Positions 1 through 6,640 of a stretch of DNA of 7,295 bases are shown here, one piece after another. Position 1 is the first letter of the stretch, and each line of letters begins with the position of its first letter. This DNA comes from Flavobacteriaceae bacterium (GTDB lineage Bacteria; Bacteroidota; Bacteroidia; Flavobacteriales; Flavobacteriaceae): positions 1-7,295 of the forward strand of contig WGDF01000061.1 of assembly GCA_015493405.1 (NCBI GenBank). Reading direction: 5' to 3'. The notes below the pieces were generated by a model. That model made no database searches and was not told the DNA's origin. It worked only from the letters and a program-made list of their open reading frames with translations. The position numbers and the translations under genes were made by a program.

Positions 1-50
1 CCTTAGAAAGATTGTTATTAGTTTAAAGATACAAATTTCAATAAATACTC

Positions 51-77
51 AGAGCCTGCTAGTGATTTAGGGGCTTT
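51..77 (+). terminator. weak hairpin, possible terminator of an upstream gene
   Basis: AGAGCC (51-56) can pair with GGCTTT (72-77), with one G-U pair. Inside it, CTA (59-61) can pair with TAG (68-70) around a six-base loop. The bases that follow (TCTGCTTAG) are only moderately T-rich. It lies ahead of the promoter of the downstream array, where the end of a preceding transcript would be expected. The stem is short and interrupted, so it may be chance, and no gene to its left can be identified. Confidence 0.25.
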
Positions 78-105
78 CTGCTTAGATATCTTATATAATT
101 CAGGA

Positions 106-137
106 TTTGGCAAATTACAGTGAACTTTGTATCTTTG
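106..137 (+). promoter_or_regulatory. probable Bacteroidota-type promoter for the gene array
   Basis: TATCTTTG at 130-137 fits the Bacteroidota -7 consensus TAnnTTTG exactly. A TTTG at 106-109, 20 bases upstream, fits the -33 element of the same promoter class. Transcription would begin near 143, leaving an AT-rich leader of about 60 bases before the ATG at 202. That leader has no Shine-Dalgarno sequence, as is usual in this phylum, and no obvious riboswitch fold. It is the only intergenic space in the window large enough for a promoter, so it probably drives the whole array. The match is to a short motif in AT-rich DNA and is not proof. Confidence 0.5.
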
Positions 138-201
138 AGAATAAAACTCTAATTAAGCTTTATATTTAGCTGATACATTTCAGTAAAATTTTTCTTAATT
201 T

Positions 202-2028
202 ATGAATACCTGGCATCCTACTACTAATTTTATTGAAAAAACCAACCTATACCGTCTAATGCAAAAATACGGTTTTAACCGCTATGACAATTTCTATAAG
301 TGGTCTATTACCAACCATGACGATTTTTGGGATGCCACAGTAAAAGCCCTTGATATTCAATTCAAAAACCCCTACTCGACCGTCTTGGATGCTAGTAATA
401 TTGAGCAACCTGTTTGGCTAAAAAATGCCCAAATGAATATTGTTGATTCATGTTTTAAAGCTGCTCCGGACCAACCGGCAATTATCTATCAAAAAGAAAA
501 TGAAACTAAGTCCAAAAGTCTATCCTATGCCGAATTAAATCAATATATCAATCGTATTGCCAATGCTTTAAAAGAAAACGACTTACAAAAAGGCGATACC
601 ATCGGGATTGATATGGCTATGAATATTGAAGCGGTTGCAATTTATCTGGCCGGCATCAAAGCCGGACTGCAAGTCGTTACGGTAGCAGATAGCTTTTCCC
701 CTGTTGAAATCAAAATAAGATTTGATATCGCCCCTCCCAAATTGATTTTTACTCAAGATTACCTACTTCGTAGTGGTAAAAAATTACCGCTTTATGACAA
801 AATTTTAGAAGCCGGTGCTCAACTAATTGTCATTATTCCCACTAGTGATAATTCCGAAATACGCATCAGACGCCAAGACCTTTTTTGGGATGAATTTTTA
901 TCAAACCAAACCCAATTCATATCCGAAGCCATGGCACCCTTGGATACTATGACCATTTTGTTTTCATCAGGTACGACCGGTAGTCCCAAAGCTATTCCTT
1001 GGAATCATACAACAGCCATAAAATCGGCTGCAGACGGCTATTATCACCACGATATACAACAGGGGGATGTTGTCGCTTGGCCAACTAATCTGGGCTGGAT
1101 GATGGGGCCTTGGCTCATCTTTGCAACACTGATCAACAACGGCACAATTGCCTTGTTTGAAGGGAGTCCGATGAGCGACGTATTCGGGCAATTTATTCAA
1201 GATGTCCAAGTCAATATGCTAGGCGTTGTCCCGAGTATCGTTCGGGCTTGGAAAAATACTGGAGTTATGGAAGCTTTTGACTGGTCGAGTATCAAATGTT
1301 TTAGTTCTACCGGAGAAAGTTCTAACCCGAATGAAATGGAATATTTGATGCAATTAGTTGATAATAAACCAATTATTGAATATTGTGGCGGAACGGAAAT
1401 AGGTGGTGGTTATGTGACTTCCACTTTAATTCAAACCAATATCCCGTCAACTTTTTCAACCCCTGCTTTAGGAAGTGAATTTGTGATTGTTAATGAAGAA
1501 GGTAACCTCTCAGACAAAGGCGAAGTCTTTTTAGTGCCGCCTGCTATGGGTTTATCCTTTAAGCTGTTAAATCGAGATCATCACCAAGTATATTATAAAG
1601 ATACGCCCAAAATAGAAGGTAAATTGCTACGACGTCACGGCGATTTTTTGGTTAAAATGGAAAATGGTTATTATCGCGTTATGGGCCGCACCGATGATAG
1701 TATGAATTTGGGTGGTATTAAAGTCAGCTCGTTGCAAATAGAAGAATTGGTCAATTCGCACCTTGCCGTAACAGAATCAGCAGCAATAGCTGTCAGCCCT
1801 CTCGAAGGTGGTCCGGCACAATTGGTAATATATTTGGTGCCTAATAGCATCGTTGATAAAGAATTGATACAGCACGAATTACAAAAGTTGATTAAACAAA
1901 AACTCAATCCGTTGTTTAAAATTCACGATATGATTATCATAGATAAATTACCCCGAACGGCTTCCAACAAAATAATGAGACGCATATTGCGACAAGATTA
2001 TCAAAAACAAATGCAAGATGAAGTTTAG
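202..2028 (+). CDS. AMP-forming acyl-CoA synthetase, acetyl/acetoacetyl-CoA synthetase-like
   Basis: ANL-superfamily ligase that should activate a carboxylic acid with ATP to an acyl-adenylate and then a CoA thioester; it is soluble, with no signal peptide or membrane segment. The N-terminal part (about 28-85, with FYKWS and DDFW) resembles the acetyl-CoA synthetase N-terminal cap. The adenylation core follows: P-loop SSGTTGSPK (255-263), WPTNLGWMMGPW (293-304), STGESSNP (369-376), YCGGTEIGG (394-402), HGD (479-481) and the hinge GRTDD (495-499). The C-terminal lid ends in LPRTASNK, with the expected catalytic lysine at 590. All key residues are present and the 608-residue length suits an intact enzyme. 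The WPTNLGWMMGPW block recalls plant acyl-activating enzymes AAE17/18, which are not well defined in substrate. The start is the only ATG consistent with the N-terminal cap. It overlaps the next gene by 11 bases, implying coupling. The substrate cannot be read from sequence; general carboxylate metabolism and supply of an acyl donor for glycan modification are both possible. Confidence 0.9.
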   Translation: MNTWHPTTNFIEKTNLYRLMQKYGFNRYDNFYKWSITNHDDFWDATVKALDIQFKNPYSTVLDASNIEQPVWLKNAQMNIVDSCFKAAPDQPAIIYQKENETKSKSLSYAELNQYINRIANALKENDLQKGDTIGIDMAMNIEAVAIYLAGIKAGLQVVTVADSFSPVEIKIRFDIAPPKLIFTQDYLLRSGKKLPLYDKILEAGAQLIVIIPTSDNSEIRIRRQDLFWDEFLSNQTQFISEAMAPLDTMTILFSSGTTGSPKAIPWNHTTAIKSAADGYYHHDIQQGDVVAWPTNLGWMMGPWLIFATLINNGTIALFEGSPMSDVFGQFIQDVQVNMLGVVPSIVRAWKNTGVMEAFDWSSIKCFSSTGESSNPNEMEYLMQLVDNKPIIEYCGGTEIGGGYVTSTLIQTNIPSTFSTPALGSEFVIVNEEGNLSDKGEVFLVPPAMGLSFKLLNRDHHQVYYKDTPKIEGKLLRRHGDFLVKMENGYYRVMGRTDDSMNLGGIKVSSLQIEELVNSHLAVTESAAIAVSPLEGGPAQLVIYLVPNSIVDKELIQHELQKLIKQKLNPLFKIHDMIIIDKLPRTASNKIMRRILRQDYQKQMQDEV

Positions 2029-2956
2029 GACTATTATAGAGGTGCCTGAAAGCTCCGAAAAAATCGCTTATCAAGATAAAATTTTCGGATTGGGTTCTTG
2101 TTTCGTCACAAATATCCAAAACAAACTGGATTATTATCAATTTCAAAATCACATTAATCCGTTCGGGACAGTTTTTAATCCTGTTTCTATTCGCAAATTG
2201 TTGAAACGTGTTGTAAATCAAGAACTTTTTAATGAACAAGATCTCTTTTTTCATCAGTCTCTATGGAAAAGTTTTGACTTGCACTCCGAATTTAACCGAA
2301 CGGATAAAATTGATTATTTACAAGCAATAAATGATAAAATCAATCGAGCCAATCAATTTTTAAAAACTGCCGATTGGCTCTTTCTAACCTTTGGAACGGC
2401 TTGGGTTTATCATCATAAAAAAACGGGTGAAATAGTCAATAATTGTCATAAAGTTCCTCAAAAAGAATTTGATAAAATTATACTCACGCCTACTGAAATT
2501 GCTGATGAATTAAAAAATATTATTCAGCTGGCAAGAAAAGCCAATCCTAAGATTAAAATTTTAATGAGTATCAGCCCTGTGCGTCATTTAAAAAATGGAT
2601 TTGTAGAAAATCAGCGCAGCAAATCTCATCTGATTACAGCTGTTCACGCTCTTAAAGATGCTATTTATTATTTTCCTTCTTACGAAATTTTGATGGATGA
2701 TTTGCGCGATTATCGGTTTTATAAGGATGATTATATCCACCCTAACCAATTGGCAATCAATTATATTTGGAAGATATTCTCAGAAAGTATAATATCTTCG
2801 AAAGCTATGCCTATTATGAAACAAATTGATAGAATCCGCCAGTCATTGGCGCATAAAAGCTTCAATCCGGGGTCTATGCAGAACCTCCATCGGATGAGCA
2901 AACTTCAAGCTGAAATAACCGCTATGCAACAAAAATATAAATGGATAACTTTTTAG
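2018..2956 (+). CDS. GSCFA-domain protein (SGNH/GDSL-hydrolase-like)
   Basis: A single GSCFA domain (Pfam PF08885 type) fills nearly all 312 residues. The naming motif is present as GLGSCF (24-29), with the candidate nucleophile Ser26, followed by NPFGTVFNP (47-55), LTFGTAWVY (123-131), NCHKVP (142-147), SISPVRH (184-190), YFPSYEI (218-224) and DDYIHPN (237-243). The last contains a D-x-x-H pair (Asp238, His241), as in SGNH esterases. The family is related to SGNH/GDSL and PC-esterase folds, so an esterase or acyltransferase acting on a glycan or lipid is a reasonable inference, but the substrate is unknown. There is no signal peptide, so it looks cytoplasmic. The ATG lies inside the end of the ligase gene (11-base overlap), which suggests the two proteins are made in step. 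The C-terminal 50 residues are polar and probably helical. Confidence 0.9.
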   Translation: MKFRTIIEVPESSEKIAYQDKIFGLGSCFVTNIQNKLDYYQFQNHINPFGTVFNPVSIRKLLKRVVNQELFNEQDLFFHQSLWKSFDLHSEFNRTDKIDYLQAINDKINRANQFLKTADWLFLTFGTAWVYHHKKTGEIVNNCHKVPQKEFDKIILTPTEIADELKNIIQLARKANPKIKILMSISPVRHLKNGFVENQRSKSHLITAVHALKDAIYYFPSYEILMDDLRDYRFYKDDYIHPNQLAINYIWKIFSESIISSKAMPIMKQIDRIRQSLAHKSFNPGSMQNLHRMSKLQAEITAMQQKYKWITF

Positions 2957-2980
2957 CTCATTCTATATTTTTTACGATAT

Positions 2981-4036
2981 TTGCGAGAAACAATATTTTC
3001 TGCTATGTATCCCAAAAATAAATATTGGTTGCCTTTGGTTAAATTTTTAAAGAAAAATGGTCTTGAAAATCAAATTTTCATCGGACCGGAAGTTTTGTTA
3101 TATGACTTTCCGAAAGTTTTTCCTTATCAAATTTTAAAAGACATCCGTTTATCGGATTATAATTTGGAATATATCGTCTTTCATAAAAAAATGTCGGAAG
3201 ATTATACCAATAATTTTTTAGATTTGATTCAAAAATCATATAAACCGGTCTGGGGCAATCATCTATTTATAGTTTATAAAAAAAACAGAAGTACCAAAGA
3301 AAAATTGGCTGCCTTAAAGTCACTTATATTTACCAAAATCAATTTAAAAAAATATTATAAAAAGGGCGACTCTAAACGAAACGGTATCTTAATTACAACT
3401 TATAATCGGCCGGAATTTTTAATCAAATTATTAACACAATTAGAAGGTCGACCCGAAGAAATATTGATTGTAAACGATGGCTCGGATTCAAAGTATCACA
3501 ATCAGTATCAACAAATTAAAGAACAATTTCCTGAAAATACTTATATTGATAATCCCAAAAATATGGGTTTGGTTTTTTCTATGAATACAGGTTTTTCTTA
3601 TTTTCTAGCTGATCCTGCCATAGAATGGGTGCATTATTTTCAAGATGATGTAGAAATTATGCCTCATTTTTTTGAAACTATTGAAAAAGTAGCAGATCCA
3701 AATGATTATCCGGTTTTAACCGGCTTTTATAAAGAGCCACATAAAATTTTTGGTACAAAAAATATCAATGATGTTAAAGTTAACTTATTACGATCAGCCA
3801 GTGCCCAACATTTTTATGTTCATTATTTATATTTGATGGAAAACATGCCGATTCCTAATCCATATGTCGGAGCGCCTAAGCCTGATAAAGGCAAACCCGG
3901 ACAAGGTTCTGATGAAGATTGGTGGTTATTTTCTTGGGCACCAAAATCCATAGTCAAACGTGGAAAATATATTATTTCAATTCCGGATTTAGCCAAGTCA
4001 GACGCTGTAGGAGAACTTTCAACTTGGGAAAAATGA
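2981..4036 (+). CDS. family 2 glycosyltransferase with an extra N-terminal domain
   Basis: Residues about 133-340 are a GT-A fold (GT2-like) sugar transferase: ITTYNRP (138-144), the nucleotide-binding VNDGSD (164-169), KNMGLVFSMNTG (193-204) and QDDVE (221-225), which serves as the DXD-type metal/nucleotide-sugar site. SDEDWW (310-315) probably holds the catalytic acidic residue. No membrane segment is evident, so it should work at the cytoplasmic face of the membrane. Residues 1-102 form a separate domain (IFIGPEV, YIVFHKK, KPVWGNHLFIVYKK) that I do not recognise with certainty; it resembles segments attached to some FkbM-type methyltransferase and glycosyltransferase proteins. The start is unsettled. 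The frame opens right after the preceding TAG; TTG at 2981 gives the longest standard start, and ATG 3005 would drop eight residues. An ATG at 2941 in another frame could be the true start if the T run at 2968-2973 carries one extra base. The stop overlaps the next start as ATGA. Confidence 0.82.
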   Translation: MRETIFSAMYPKNKYWLPLVKFLKKNGLENQIFIGPEVLLYDFPKVFPYQILKDIRLSDYNLEYIVFHKKMSEDYTNNFLDLIQKSYKPVWGNHLFIVYKKNRSTKEKLAALKSLIFTKINLKKYYKKGDSKRNGILITTYNRPEFLIKLLTQLEGRPEEILIVNDGSDSKYHNQYQQIKEQFPENTYIDNPKNMGLVFSMNTGFSYFLADPAIEWVHYFQDDVEIMPHFFETIEKVADPNDYPVLTGFYKEPHKIFGTKNINDVKVNLLRSASAQHFYVHYLYLMENMPIPNPYVGAPKPDKGKPGQGSDEDWWLFSWAPKSIVKRGKYIISIPDLAKSDAVGELSTWEK

Positions 4037-5400
4037 GGCATAAAATTACCCCTCAAAAATTATTAAATACAGTTATTGAGCAAAATTATTGCAGTGGTTG
4101 CGGCATTTGTACGGCTTCAGATCAGTCTGCTTTTAAAATGCATTTAACTGAAAATGGTCAATATTTACCACAATTAATTGATGCTGAAAATCCGGGGTTA
4201 ATAGTTTGTCCTTTTGCAGACCACCAAACAGATGAAACTAAGATTGCTCGCAATTTATATGCTAATGAGAACAGCTTTTATAATCCTGAATTTGGCTATT
4301 ATAAAAACATTTATGCAGGCTATGTAGCTGTAGGCAATTATCGACGACAAGGGAGCTCCGGAGGAAGCGTATCTTGGTTAACACAACAACTGCTTAATGA
4401 AAAATTTGTTGATTTTGTTATCAATGTAGCTGAACAAAATAAGCCTTTTATTAAGTTTAAATACCAAGTAACCAGAGATTTGCAATCAAATGAAAAAGCC
4501 TCAAAATCAAAATATTATCCTACAAATTTAGAGGAAGTCTTAAAATTTATCAAAAGGCATGAAGGACGTTATGCCATAGTTGGATTACCCTGTTATATCA
4601 AAGGTGTTCGCTTATTACAGCAAACTGAACCTATTTTTGCCAAACGAATTGTTTATACGATTGGCATTTTTTGCGGTCATCTAAAATCGACACATTATCT
4701 TTCTTCTTTAATCGCTCAGTTTCCGGTCAAAGAAACGGCAGTCAAACATTTTAATTTTCGCTATAAACTCCCCGATCGAAAAGTCGGCGACTATGGCACA
4801 CAATTGATTGATACTAAAAATGTTTCCTATACCAAACCCAATAATGAACTTTTTGGCACCAATTGGGGATGGGGCTTATTTAAACTCAAGGCTTGTGATT
4901 ACTGTGATGATATTATTGGAGAGACGGCTGATATTTCTTTTGGAGATGCATGGATCCCGAAATTTGAAAATGACTATAAGGGCACCAATGCTATTGTTAC
5001 GCGGCATCCTGTTTTAGATGATTTAATTCGAAAAAATATGGAATTAGGTCATTTGCATTATGAAAATATGACTCCAGAAGCATTGATACAAAGTCAAGCG
5101 GGAGGTTTCAGACACCGTCGTGAAGGCCTAGCCTATCGCCTATATTTACAGCAAAAAAAAGACAATTTTACACCTGTCAAAAGAGTCAAGCCGGAAAAAA
5201 TAAAATCGAAAAAAAGACGGAAAATTTATAAAATACGGATGCAATTACAAGAAAAATCATTTTATTCCAAACATTATAAAGATATTCCCGAATTAAAAAA
5301 AGAATTGCAGCCCTTGATACATAAATTAGAGGAAGTCTATGAGCATTCACAATGGACAAAATTCAGATCAAAATTAAAAAAATGGCTCAAAAGAAAATAA
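4033..5400 (+). CDS. F420 hydrogenase/dehydrogenase beta-subunit family Fe-S protein
   Basis: A 455-residue protein with the FrhB/FdhB N- and C-terminal domains (PF04422 and PF04432 types). CSGCGIC (Cys20, 23, 26) plus Cys59-Pro60 form a ferredoxin-like 4Fe-4S site. The flavoprotein part follows: RRQGSSGGS (104-112), GLPCYIKG (184-191), IGIFCGH (210-216), and CDYCDDIIGETADISFGDAW (288-307), which holds two more cysteines. Homologues outside methanogens occur in polysaccharide clusters beside pyruvyl transferases, as here, so a redox or cofactor role in glycan modification is more likely than true F420 hydrogenase activity; the reaction is unknown. Residues about 381-455 are strongly basic and end in an amphipathic WTKFRSKLKKWLKRK, possibly a peripheral membrane anchor. 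The ATG at 4033 overlaps the previous stop (ATGA) and is the first start giving the conserved N-terminus, so the longer open frame back to 3919 is not used. The end overlaps the pyruvyl transferase start. Confidence 0.87.
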   Translation: MRHKITPQKLLNTVIEQNYCSGCGICTASDQSAFKMHLTENGQYLPQLIDAENPGLIVCPFADHQTDETKIARNLYANENSFYNPEFGYYKNIYAGYVAVGNYRRQGSSGGSVSWLTQQLLNEKFVDFVINVAEQNKPFIKFKYQVTRDLQSNEKASKSKYYPTNLEEVLKFIKRHEGRYAIVGLPCYIKGVRLLQQTEPIFAKRIVYTIGIFCGHLKSTHYLSSLIAQFPVKETAVKHFNFRYKLPDRKVGDYGTQLIDTKNVSYTKPNNELFGTNWGWGLFKLKACDYCDDIIGETADISFGDAWIPKFENDYKGTNAIVTRHPVLDDLIRKNMELGHLHYENMTPEALIQSQAGGFRHRREGLAYRLYLQQKKDNFTPVKRVKPEKIKSKKRRKIYKIRMQLQEKSFYSKHYKDIPELKKELQPLIHKLEEVYEHSQWTKFRSKLKKWLKRK

Positions 5401-6215
5401 AGAAAATATTGATTCATCATTTTCATTGTCTAAATAATTATGGTAGCGCAATGATGGGATTGGTCGCTTTACATGAATTGCAAAATCGTTATGGTCGGGA
5501 TACCGAATTTTATTGCCAATGTAATGGTTTTTCAAGTTTTGAAGAAATACAATCCGAACTTGTCTATCCCATAAAATTAACCCATCATAAGCCCAAAAAT
5601 TTTATACAATCTAAATATAAATGGGTGCGTTCCTATCAAAAAAGAAAATATTTGATTGATGCTAGTGAAATTGAACCCTATGATGAAGTCATTATTTTAG
5701 GAGGTGACGATTTATCTGAATATTATACCAAAAAAATATATCGCGAATTGCTCAAATATTGGCGTTGGTCCAAAACTACAAAAATTGTGTTATTGGGACA
5801 AAGTATAGGTCCGTTTAACGAAATTCGTAACCGATTGGCTATGAAGTATTTTTATCATAAAATACCCATTTTTGTTCGTGATTTTTGGAGCAAAAATTAT
5901 TTGAAAAATGAATTTAAACTTGACAAAAATGTATATCAAGGCGCTGATTTAGCCTTTATGGATCTCCCTTTGCAAAACGATGAAAATATAGAAGCTGCTA
6001 TTTTAAACCAATATCATCTGGTTCCAAAAAAATACATCACTTTAGTCATATCCGGTTTGCAAGGACATTATTACACCTCGGATAAAAAAGCTTATTTCAA
6101 CTCTTATAAATCATTGATTTTAAACATCTTAAAAGACAAACTCTATCAAGATAAAAAAATTGTTTTATTGGCACATACCCCCATCCGCCTCACGGTGATG
6201 AAGCTAAACAAATAA
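5382..6215 (+). CDS. polysaccharide pyruvyl transferase, N-terminal part (frameshifted gene)
   Basis: The first about 267 codons of a polysaccharide pyruvyl transferase (PF04230, WcaK/CsaB-like). Members move a pyruvyl group from phosphoenolpyruvate to a sugar hydroxyl, giving an acidic ketal on a surface glycan. Visible motifs are NNYGSAMM (18-25), IILGGDDLSEYY (104-115), LLGQSIGPF (137-145), VRDFWSKNYL (165-174) and GADLAF (187-192). The expected domain stops after VLLAHTP (261-267); the ten residues before the TAA (IRLTVMKLNK plus the preceding shift point) are out-of-frame sequence. A one-base shift in the C run at 6178-6182 restores the family sequence, and the whole gene would run 5382-6640 and encode 419 residues. 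ATG 5382 puts the conserved N-terminus right at the start and overlaps the Fe-S gene by 19 bases; ATG 5352 would add ten lysine-rich residues. As written the protein lacks its C-terminal lobe and should be inactive. Confidence 0.85.
   Translation: MAQKKIKKILIHHFHCLNNYGSAMMGLVALHELQNRYGRDTEFYCQCNGFSSFEEIQSELVYPIKLTHHKPKNFIQSKYKWVRSYQKRKYLIDASEIEPYDEVIILGGDDLSEYYTKKIYRELLKYWRWSKTTKIVLLGQSIGPFNEIRNRLAMKYFYHKIPIFVRDFWSKNYLKNEFKLDKNVYQGADLAFMDLPLQNDENIEAAILNQYHLVPKKYITLVISGLQGHYYTSDKKAYFNSYKSLILNILKDKLYQDKKIVLLAHTPIRLTVMKLNK
6178..6182 (+). other. frameshift point in a run of five C
   Basis: The upstream frame reads GCA CAT ACC CCC ATC and runs out at a TAA (6213-6215). If one C were added to the run, or if the ribosome slipped back one base on CCC, the reading becomes AHTP-HPPHGDEAKQINEF and continues without a stop to 6640. 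The slip is on a single codon (CCC to CCC) and does not form the classical two-codon slippery heptamer. A missing base in the data, a true inactivating deletion, or length variation of the C run all fit. Confidence 0.8.
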
Positions 6216-6640
6216 ATGAATTTTTGTCTTATCTAAAATCGGATCCTGCTTTTTCGAATGAACATTATAATCGTATGGTTGCCATAACTGATAAAATATT
6301 GCCCACACGCGCTCGTTTTATATTGGGAAATGGTTATATGACACTTACAGGACGAATGCATGCAGCAATTTCTACTTTACAAATGGGAACACCTGCCGTT
6401 GCATTGTCTTATAGTGCAAAATATAAAGGCGTTATAGGCATGAATTTGGATAGAAATGATTTGATTATTGAAAGTCATGACGAACAACTTTGGCAATCAG
6501 GAAAAATTGTAGGGCTTATTTTGGAAAAAATGTATTATATTTCCAACAACTATGACCGATTGTCTCAAGAAATTGCAACTAAAATCGAGATACAGAAAAA
6601 ACTTGTAACAAAAAATTTTAATCAAATAAGTCAAATCTGA
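6182..6640 (+). CDS. polysaccharide pyruvyl transferase, C-terminal part (frameshifted gene)
   Basis: This is the second lobe of the pyruvyl transferase, in the -1 frame relative to the N-terminal part. In whole-protein numbering it covers residues 268-419. It carries TGRMHAAI (323-330) and MGTPAVALSYSAKYKG (335-350), the conserved C-terminal block of the family, with the GRMH histidine and the SYSAK segment expected near the substrate/PEP site. It has no ATG near its left edge (the first usable codon is TTG 6224) and begins mid-domain, so it is a continuation and not an independent gene. The TGA stop shares a base with the ATG of the next gene (TGATG), so the two stay coupled only if ribosomes reach this point; on the sequence as written, translation of the upstream part ends more than 400 bases earlier. 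Confidence 0.83.
   Translation, partial: HPPHGDEAKQINEFLSYLKSDPAFSNEHYNRMVAITDKILPTRARFILGNGYMTLTGRMHAAISTLQMGTPAVALSYSAKYKGVIGMNLDRNDLIIESHDEQLWQSGKIVGLILEKMYYISNNYDRLSQEIATKIEIQKKLVTKNFNQISQI

Noticed and set aside
20..40. A possible minus-strand promoter (TATCTTTA on the reverse strand near 24-31)
   Set aside because: The last base departs from TAnnTTTG and no TTTG element stands at the right distance; no minus-strand gene follows in view.
967..1209. Open frame of 80 codons on the minus strand
   Set aside because: It sits antisense to the adenylation core of the ligase, whose motifs are clearly coding; no recognisable protein features.
1671..2254. Two open frames on the minus strand (1671-1907 and 1937-2254)
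   Set aside because: Both are antisense to well-supported ligase and GSCFA coding sequence and show no domain or start context of their own.
3919..4032. An upstream extension of the Fe-S protein frame by 38 codons
   Set aside because: It lies wholly within the 3' end of the glycosyltransferase gene, its residues do not resemble the family, and ATG 4033 gives the usual ATGA overlap and the conserved N-terminus.
3823..4056. Open frame of 77 codons on the minus strand across the glycosyltransferase/Fe-S gene junction
   Set aside because: It mirrors the conserved C-terminal part of the glycosyltransferase; no independent coding evidence.
4808..5017. Open frame of 69 codons on the + strand in another phase
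   Set aside because: It overlaps the conserved CDYCDDIIGETADISFGDAW region of the Fe-S protein, which fixes the true frame.
4526..5340. The words TTAGAGGAAGTCT at 4528-4540 and 5326-5338 as a direct repeat
   Set aside because: Both encode the common string LEEV in the same gene and do not extend further; coincidence of codon choice.
4033..5400. A genuine F420-reducing hydrogenase or formate dehydrogenase beta subunit
   Set aside because: No hydrogenase or formate dehydrogenase large subunit is nearby, and the neighbours are glycan genes; only family membership is supported.
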